Assembly (NCBI GenBank): GCA_029265085.1
Contig: JAJUJY010000082.1
Coordinates: forward strand, 1-18,258
DNA from: Chloroflexota bacterium
GTDB taxonomy: Bacteria > Chloroflexota > Anaerolineae > Anaerolineales > Anaerolineaceae
DNA: 18,258 nucleotides
Direction: 5' to 3'
Shown in pieces: positions 15,254-18,258 of the stretch; position 1 is the stretch's first letter, and each line of letters begins with the position of its first letter. The position numbers and the translations under genes are program-made. The notes under the pieces were generated by a model. The model was not told where the DNA came from. It did not search any database and saw nothing but the letters and a program-made list of their open reading frames with translations.

Positions 15254-15289
15254 TTGACTGTTGACAACATTTATTTTATAATATAAAAT
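15254..15289 (+). promoter_or_regulatory. Two overlapping consensus promoters for the ABC transporter operon
   Basis: TTGACT (15254-15259) with TATAAT (15277-15282) and TTGACA (15261-15266) with TAAAAT (15284-15289) each have exactly 17 bp between the elements. The two are offset by 7 bp. Each is one base from full sigma-70 consensus. They give starts near 15289 and 15296 and a leader of about 150 nt before the GTG at 15446. Both -10 elements lie within the palindrome 15272-15290. Confidence 0.8.
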
Positions 15290-15290
15290 A
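15272..15290. promoter_or_regulatory. Palindromic operator, probable ROK repressor site
   Basis: TATTTTATA (15272-15280) and TATAAAATA (15282-15290) are perfect inverted copies around A15281, a 9-1-9 palindrome. Read as TTATTT (15271-15276), 9 nt, AAATAT (15286-15291), it matches 11 of 12 half-site bases of the E. coli NagC/Mlc pattern TTATTT-N9-AAATAA, as I recall it. The site covers the -10 elements on both strands, where a bound repressor would block both operons. The regulator in the neighbouring operon is of this family. Confidence 0.7.
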
Positions 15291-15307
15291 TATCATAAAA
15301 TAATCAA
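15278..15307 (-). promoter_or_regulatory. Candidate promoter of the GH3-ROK operon
   Basis: On the minus strand TTGATT (15307-15302) and TATTAT (15283-15278) are spaced by 18 bp. The predicted start near 15271 gives a leader of about 70 nt to the ATG at 15198. The start also falls at or downstream of the rival ATG at 15270, which argues against that longer start. The -10 lies inside the palindrome 15272-15290. Confidence 0.55.
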
Positions 15308-15330
15308 TTTGAAAAGATCCAGAAATTGAT
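15303..15330. repeat. 8-12-8 inverted repeat in the ABC leader
   Basis: ATCAATTT (15303-15310) and AAATTGAT (15323-15330) are perfect inverted copies separated by 12 nt. In the transcribed leader this would be an AT-rich hairpin; as DNA it could be a second operator. Beyond it the leader to 15445 shows no reading frame with a ribosome site, only the single DnaA-box-like TTATCCACA at 15349-15357. Confidence 0.45.
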
Positions 15331-15445
15331 CTCAGCAAAATAGAACGGTTATCCACAAGGTAGATTGTATCGGAGGTGCTTTTAAGAACAGACTTCCCCA
15401 TATCCTTTGTCAGAACCATTTTAATTTCCCCAGGAGAAAATTACC

Positions 15446-16798
15446 GTGAAAAAGAATTTCAATTTTTTGGCCATTCTTGTTTTGGCATTCAGCATATTGT
15501 TAGCAAGCTGTGCCTCGCAGCCTGCTGCAACCAATGTTGCACCCGAAGCCCCCGCTGCAGACGCGACAAACGCTCCCGATCCTGCAACTCAATCCCCCGC
15601 AGAAAATACCCCGGAAACCACCCCGGTAACCATTCGGGTTATGACTTTCTTTGCGTACGACAATCCGGAGGTTGAGACAGCAGTGGTTGAGGCTTTTGAA
15701 AAGCAGCATCCAGAAATCAACGTGGAATTGGAACTGGTTCCATTCATGGATATCTTCACCAAGTATAAAACCCAGGCTGCTGGCGGAACGGCTCCTGATG
15801 TGATCTCAATGAATTTTGAGAATTTGCGCCAGTTTGCTACACTTGGAGCAATGGAGCCATTGAATGATTATATTGCTCGTGATAATTATGATATGAGCAT
15901 TTACTTTGAGAATACGGTGAACATGCACACCGTGGATAAAGTGACCTACGGTTTGCCTGCAACCTTCTCTGATGTGGTGCTCTATTACAACAAAACGATG
16001 TTTGATAATGCCGGTCTTTCATACCCCGATTCGAGTTGGGATTGGGCGAAGATGGTTGAAGTTGCCAAACAATTCACCAAAGATGAAGACGGCGATGGTT
16101 TGACGGATGTGTATGGGTATGGCCAGGCATGGTGGCCAATGTATTTATTCCTCCACAACACCAATGTGTTGACACCCGATAACACGCAATGTGCATTGAA
16201 CACTCCGGAAGGACTGCAGGCTATTCAGGCGTTGGTTGATTTACAGTCGAAAGACGGCGTAGCAGCCAACAAAGAAGCCCTGGCTTCTCAAGGAGATTGG
16301 GATCGTTTTGTTGCTGGTAAGCTGGCAATGTATCCGGCTGGGCCGTGGGCTGTAAAACCCTTCAATGATTCAATCAAAGATTTTGAATGGGATATTACTG
16401 ACCATCCTAAAGGTACGGTTCAAGGTACTTTCCTCTATAGCAACTCGTATGCAATCTCCAGCGGCTCTGCTGCAAAAGATGCAGCATGGGAATTTATCAA
16501 GTTCGCAACTGGCCCCGAAGGTTCCACCATTCGCCAGCAAGGCCAATTTGAAATTTCTTCTGTCAAATCGGTTGCCGACTCGATTTTCATCGAATCGATG
16601 AAAGGCCAATCACCTGCTCATCCTGAGTTCTTCATGTCTGCCACCAGCTACGGGCAAAAATTGCCAGACCATCCTCGCCTCCAAGAAATCCTGGATGCCA
16701 TCCAGCCCGAATTGGATCTGGCGTACACTGGCGATAAGACCGTTGAAGAAGCCATGAATGCTGCTTGTGAAGCCGTAAACGCCATTTTAGGTGAATAA
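15446..16798 (+). CDS. Sugar ABC transporter solute-binding lipoprotein (CUT1 family)
   Basis: This 450-residue extracytoplasmic binding protein has a signal peptide MKKNFNFLAILVLAFSILLA and a lipobox LLAS-C with C22, so it is lipid-anchored. A linker rich in Pro, Ala, Thr and Asn (about 23-60) tethers the binding domain to the membrane. The fold is family-1 binding protein: TIRVMTFFAYDNPEVE, AFEKQHPEINVELE, AAGGTAPDVISM (111-122), GLPATFSDVVLYYNK and FVAGKLAMYPAGPW. A loop DEDGDGLTD (213-221, here K212-D213 onward) has the D-x-D-x-D-G shape of a calcium-binding site. The aromatic residues GQAWWPMY (226-233) suit stacking on sugar rings. It captures an oligosaccharide for the two following permeases. 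The start is a GTG with AGGAG 9 nt upstream. A strong hairpin terminator follows, separating it from the permeases. Confidence 0.95.
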   Translation: MKKNFNFLAILVLAFSILLASCASQPAATNVAPEAPAADATNAPDPATQSPAENTPETTPVTIRVMTFFAYDNPEVETAVVEAFEKQHPEINVELELVPFMDIFTKYKTQAAGGTAPDVISMNFENLRQFATLGAMEPLNDYIARDNYDMSIYFENTVNMHTVDKVTYGLPATFSDVVLYYNKTMFDNAGLSYPDSSWDWAKMVEVAKQFTKDEDGDGLTDVYGYGQAWWPMYLFLHNTNVLTPDNTQCALNTPEGLQAIQALVDLQSKDGVAANKEALASQGDWDRFVAGKLAMYPAGPWAVKPFNDSIKDFEWDITDHPKGTVQGTFLYSNSYAISSGSAAKDAAWEFIKFATGPEGSTIRQQGQFEISSVKSVADSIFIESMKGQSPAHPEFFMSATSYGQKLPDHPRLQEILDAIQPELDLAYTGDKTVEEAMNAACEAVNAILGE

Positions 16799-16831
16799 AT
16801 TCCATCCTTTTTGAAAGCGCATTGAATCGAT

Positions 16832-16871
16832 GGGGTGAGGATGGTATAAACCATTCTCATCCCTTTTCTTT
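16832..16871 (+). terminator. Hairpin terminator between binding-protein and permease genes
   Basis: GGGGTGAGGATGGT (16832-16845) pairs with ACCATTCTCATCCC (16850-16863) over 14 bp, 12 Watson-Crick and 2 G-T, around a 4-nt loop. TTTTCTTT follows. It should stop most transcripts after the binding protein and allow limited read-through to the permeases. Confidence 0.88.
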
Positions 16872-16971
16872 GAAATAAGAATACAATTTTGTAAGACTTT
16901 CGAAATTTCAAGTGATGATTTCTCTCCGGTACCAGCCACCGCATTCAGTGGGTTTAGGAGTATACAGAATT

Positions 16972-17877
16972 ATGGCAGTTCATGAAGCCAAAAGATTTAG
17001 AAGATTTATCAAGAGTGACGCAATTTGGGGATATATTTTGATAGCCCCGGCATTAATCTTTGTTTTTGGTTTTACATTGTTGCCAGTATTGGGCGCGTTA
17101 GGAATTAGCTTCACCAAATGGGACCTGCTCAGTGCGCCAAAATTTATTGGGGTAGATAATTACATCAAGGTATTTTCAGATCCGATTGCAAAGAAGACGT
17201 TGTTTAATACCTTTTATTACACTTTTGTTAGCGTTCCGATCGGGATTGCTTTATCTTTAATTTTGGCCGTGTTGCTCAATCAAAAAATTCGCGGGCTAAG
17301 TTTTTTTAGAACAGCCTATTATATTCCGGTAATTTCTTCCACCGTTGCGGTCTCTATGGTGTTCTTATGGATATTTGATGCGAATTATGGTTTATTGAAT
17401 CGCTCTTTGGGAATTATTGGCATTGACCCAATTCGTTGGTTGACAGATACGAAATGGGCGATGATTGCGGTCATTATTGTTACTGTCTGGCGAAGTTTGG
17501 GTTTCAACATGATTATTTTTCTTGCTGCATTGCAGGATGTGCCTTCGGATATTCATGATGCTGCAGCAATTGATGGGGCAAGTGAGTTTAAGAAGTTTTT
17601 CCATATCGTCATTCCGCTGATTACACCCGCGATTTTTTTCTCAACCATTACCGGGTTTATTGGCTCGTTTCAAAGCTTTGATATTGTTTACAACATGACC
17701 CGCGGAGGACCGGCACGCGCTACCTACTTGATCGGTTTTTATATTTGGGAACAGGCCTTTAAGTATCTCCGCATGGGTTATGGAGCCTCCATTGCGTTTG
17801 TCTTATTCTTTATTATCTTGCTCCTGACCCTGGTTCAGTGGAGCATGCGCCGAAAATGGGTCTTCGGAGAGGAGTAA
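16972..17877 (+). CDS. CUT1 sugar ABC transporter permease (MalF/UgpA type)
   Basis: This 301-residue inner-membrane protein has six likely membrane segments: about 19-47, 80-101, 118-134, 164-186, 217-238 and 268-288. The ATPase-docking EAA loop DAAAIDGASEFKKFFHIVIPL lies at 196-216. The G in DGAS and the IPL end of that loop match the family consensus. FFRTAYYIPVISSTVAVS (111-128) and TRGGPARATYLIGFYIWEQAF (243-263) are also typical of MalF-type subunits. It forms a channel with the next gene product and receives sugar from the binding protein. The start is the ATG at 16972, with AGGAG 11 nt upstream. An ATG 20 codons earlier (16912) has no ribosome site. It ends 4 bp before the next permease gene. 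Confidence 0.94.
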   Translation: MAVHEAKRFRRFIKSDAIWGYILIAPALIFVFGFTLLPVLGALGISFTKWDLLSAPKFIGVDNYIKVFSDPIAKKTLFNTFYYTFVSVPIGIALSLILAVLLNQKIRGLSFFRTAYYIPVISSTVAVSMVFLWIFDANYGLLNRSLGIIGIDPIRWLTDTKWAMIAVIIVTVWRSLGFNMIIFLAALQDVPSDIHDAAAIDGASEFKKFFHIVIPLITPAIFFSTITGFIGSFQSFDIVYNMTRGGPARATYLIGFYIWEQAFKYLRMGYGASIAFVLFFIILLLTLVQWSMRRKWVFGEE

Positions 17878-17881
17878 AAAC

Positions 17882-18258
17882 ATGTCTTTTTCTCCATCAA
17901 AAAAATGGACACGTTGGATTAGCAAACCATTGGTTTACACCGTTTTATTGGGCGGCGCGTTGTTGATGATTATTCCATTTATTTGGAGTATAACCACCTC
18001 CCTAAAATCTTCTACAGAGGTATTCAACACCCCGCCATTCTGGATTCCCTTGCCGCTTAATTTTTCGGCTTACACTGAAATGCTGAGCCGGATTAAATTT
18101 GGCCTGTATTCCTTGAACACTGTTAAGGTTGCCGGGCTGATTACCATTGGGCAATTAATTACTTGCTCGCTGGCTGGCTATGCCTTCGCCAAAATTAAAT
18201 TCCCTGGCCGTGATTTTATATTTATGCTTTTCTTGACCACCATGATGGTCCCGGCTGC
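17882..18258 (+). CDS. CUT1 sugar ABC transporter permease (MalG type), cut by right edge
   Basis: The first 125 residues of the second permease are present, open to the end of the window. It begins MSFSPSKKWTRWISKPLVY, with a first membrane segment at about 17-38 (TVLLGGALLMIIPFIWSITT). Then comes the MalG-like SLKSSTEVFNTPPFWIPLPL, a loop NFSAYTEML and YSLNTVKVAGLITIGQLITC leading into SLAGYAFAKIKFPGRD (about 97-112), a hallmark of this subunit. A new segment FMLFLTTMMVPA starts at the edge. The EAA loop lies beyond the window. The ATG has AGGAG 7 nt upstream, within the end of the preceding gene, so the two are translationally linked. No ATPase gene is seen; CUT1 systems often share an MsmK-like ATPase encoded elsewhere. 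Confidence 0.93.
   Translation, partial: MSFSPSKKWTRWISKPLVYTVLLGGALLMIIPFIWSITTSLKSSTEVFNTPPFWIPLPLNFSAYTEMLSRIKFGLYSLNTVKVAGLITIGQLITCSLAGYAFAKIKFPGRDFIFMLFLTTMMVPA

Noticed and set aside
15199..15270. N-terminal extension of the GH3 enzyme from the ATG at 15270
   Set aside because: It lacks a ribosome site, is not a signal peptide, and lies at the predicted transcript start.
15261..15357. Replication origin suggested by AT-rich DNA and a perfect DnaA box
   Set aside because: Only one box is present, no dnaA, dnaN or other origin genes are near, and the AT-rich stretch is better explained by overlapping promoters and an operator.
16812..16825. Catabolite-repression (cre/LacI-type) operator, TGAAAGCGCATTGA
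   Set aside because: It breaks the palindrome at two conserved positions and lies after the binding-protein stop and before a terminator, not at a promoter.

Overview
The window looks like chromosomal DNA of an anaerobic or facultative member of the Chloroflexota (Anaerolineae-like). This is inferred from overall gene style: moderate GC, a short RpoD-type sigma factor, a CUT1 sugar ABC locus with a long low-complexity linker behind the lipobox, and many GTG/TTG starts. It is not proven by any marker here. I count 17 protein genes, two of them cut by the window edges. I see no rRNA, tRNA, CRISPR array, insertion sequence or phage gene.

Region 1 (1-3141) is a loose set of short units: an MFS transporter (minus, runs off the left edge), a divergent aminoglycoside-phosphotransferase-fold kinase (plus), a UroD/MtaA-type methyltransferase-like protein (minus) and a 48-residue lipoprotein (plus). 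Region 2 (3146-6267) is housekeeping: a minus-strand pair rdgB -> nitroreductase, and divergently yceD (DUF177) followed by the primary sigma factor. They are served by a textbook promoter at 4340-4368. rpmF, the usual partner of yceD, is absent. Region 3 (6251-8946) is an orphan membrane-bound NarL/DesK-type histidine kinase followed by an alpha/beta hydrolase, tail to tail with and slightly overlapping rpoD.

Region 4 (9024-11605) is a minus-strand operon: a divergent Lgt-family membrane protein, a nitrilase-family amidase and nadE, ending in a strong hairpin terminator. The amidase and NadE look like a glutamine-dependent NAD synthetase split into two polypeptides.

Region 5 (11756-18258) is a complete-looking regulatory and catabolic module for an oligosaccharide, probably a beta-glucoside. 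A GH3 glycosidase without signal peptide and a ROK repressor form one minus-strand operon with a perfect terminator. Diverging from it are a lipoprotein solute-binding protein and two CUT1 permeases, the second cut by the right edge. The 247-bp gap between the operons holds a 19-bp perfect palindrome laid over the -10 elements of promoters in both directions. It closely fits the operator pattern known for NagC/Mlc-type ROK repressors. The likely logic is: the ROK protein holds both transcripts off; sugar is captured outside by the lipoprotein, imported intact, cleaved in the cytoplasm by GH3, and the sugar or product releases the repressor. A hairpin terminator between the binding protein and the permeases would keep the binding protein in excess.

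I found no clearly new system. The best leads are the operator/promoter overlap, the split NAD synthetase coupled to an Lgt-like protein lacking canonical catalytic residues, and the isolated MtaA-like protein.
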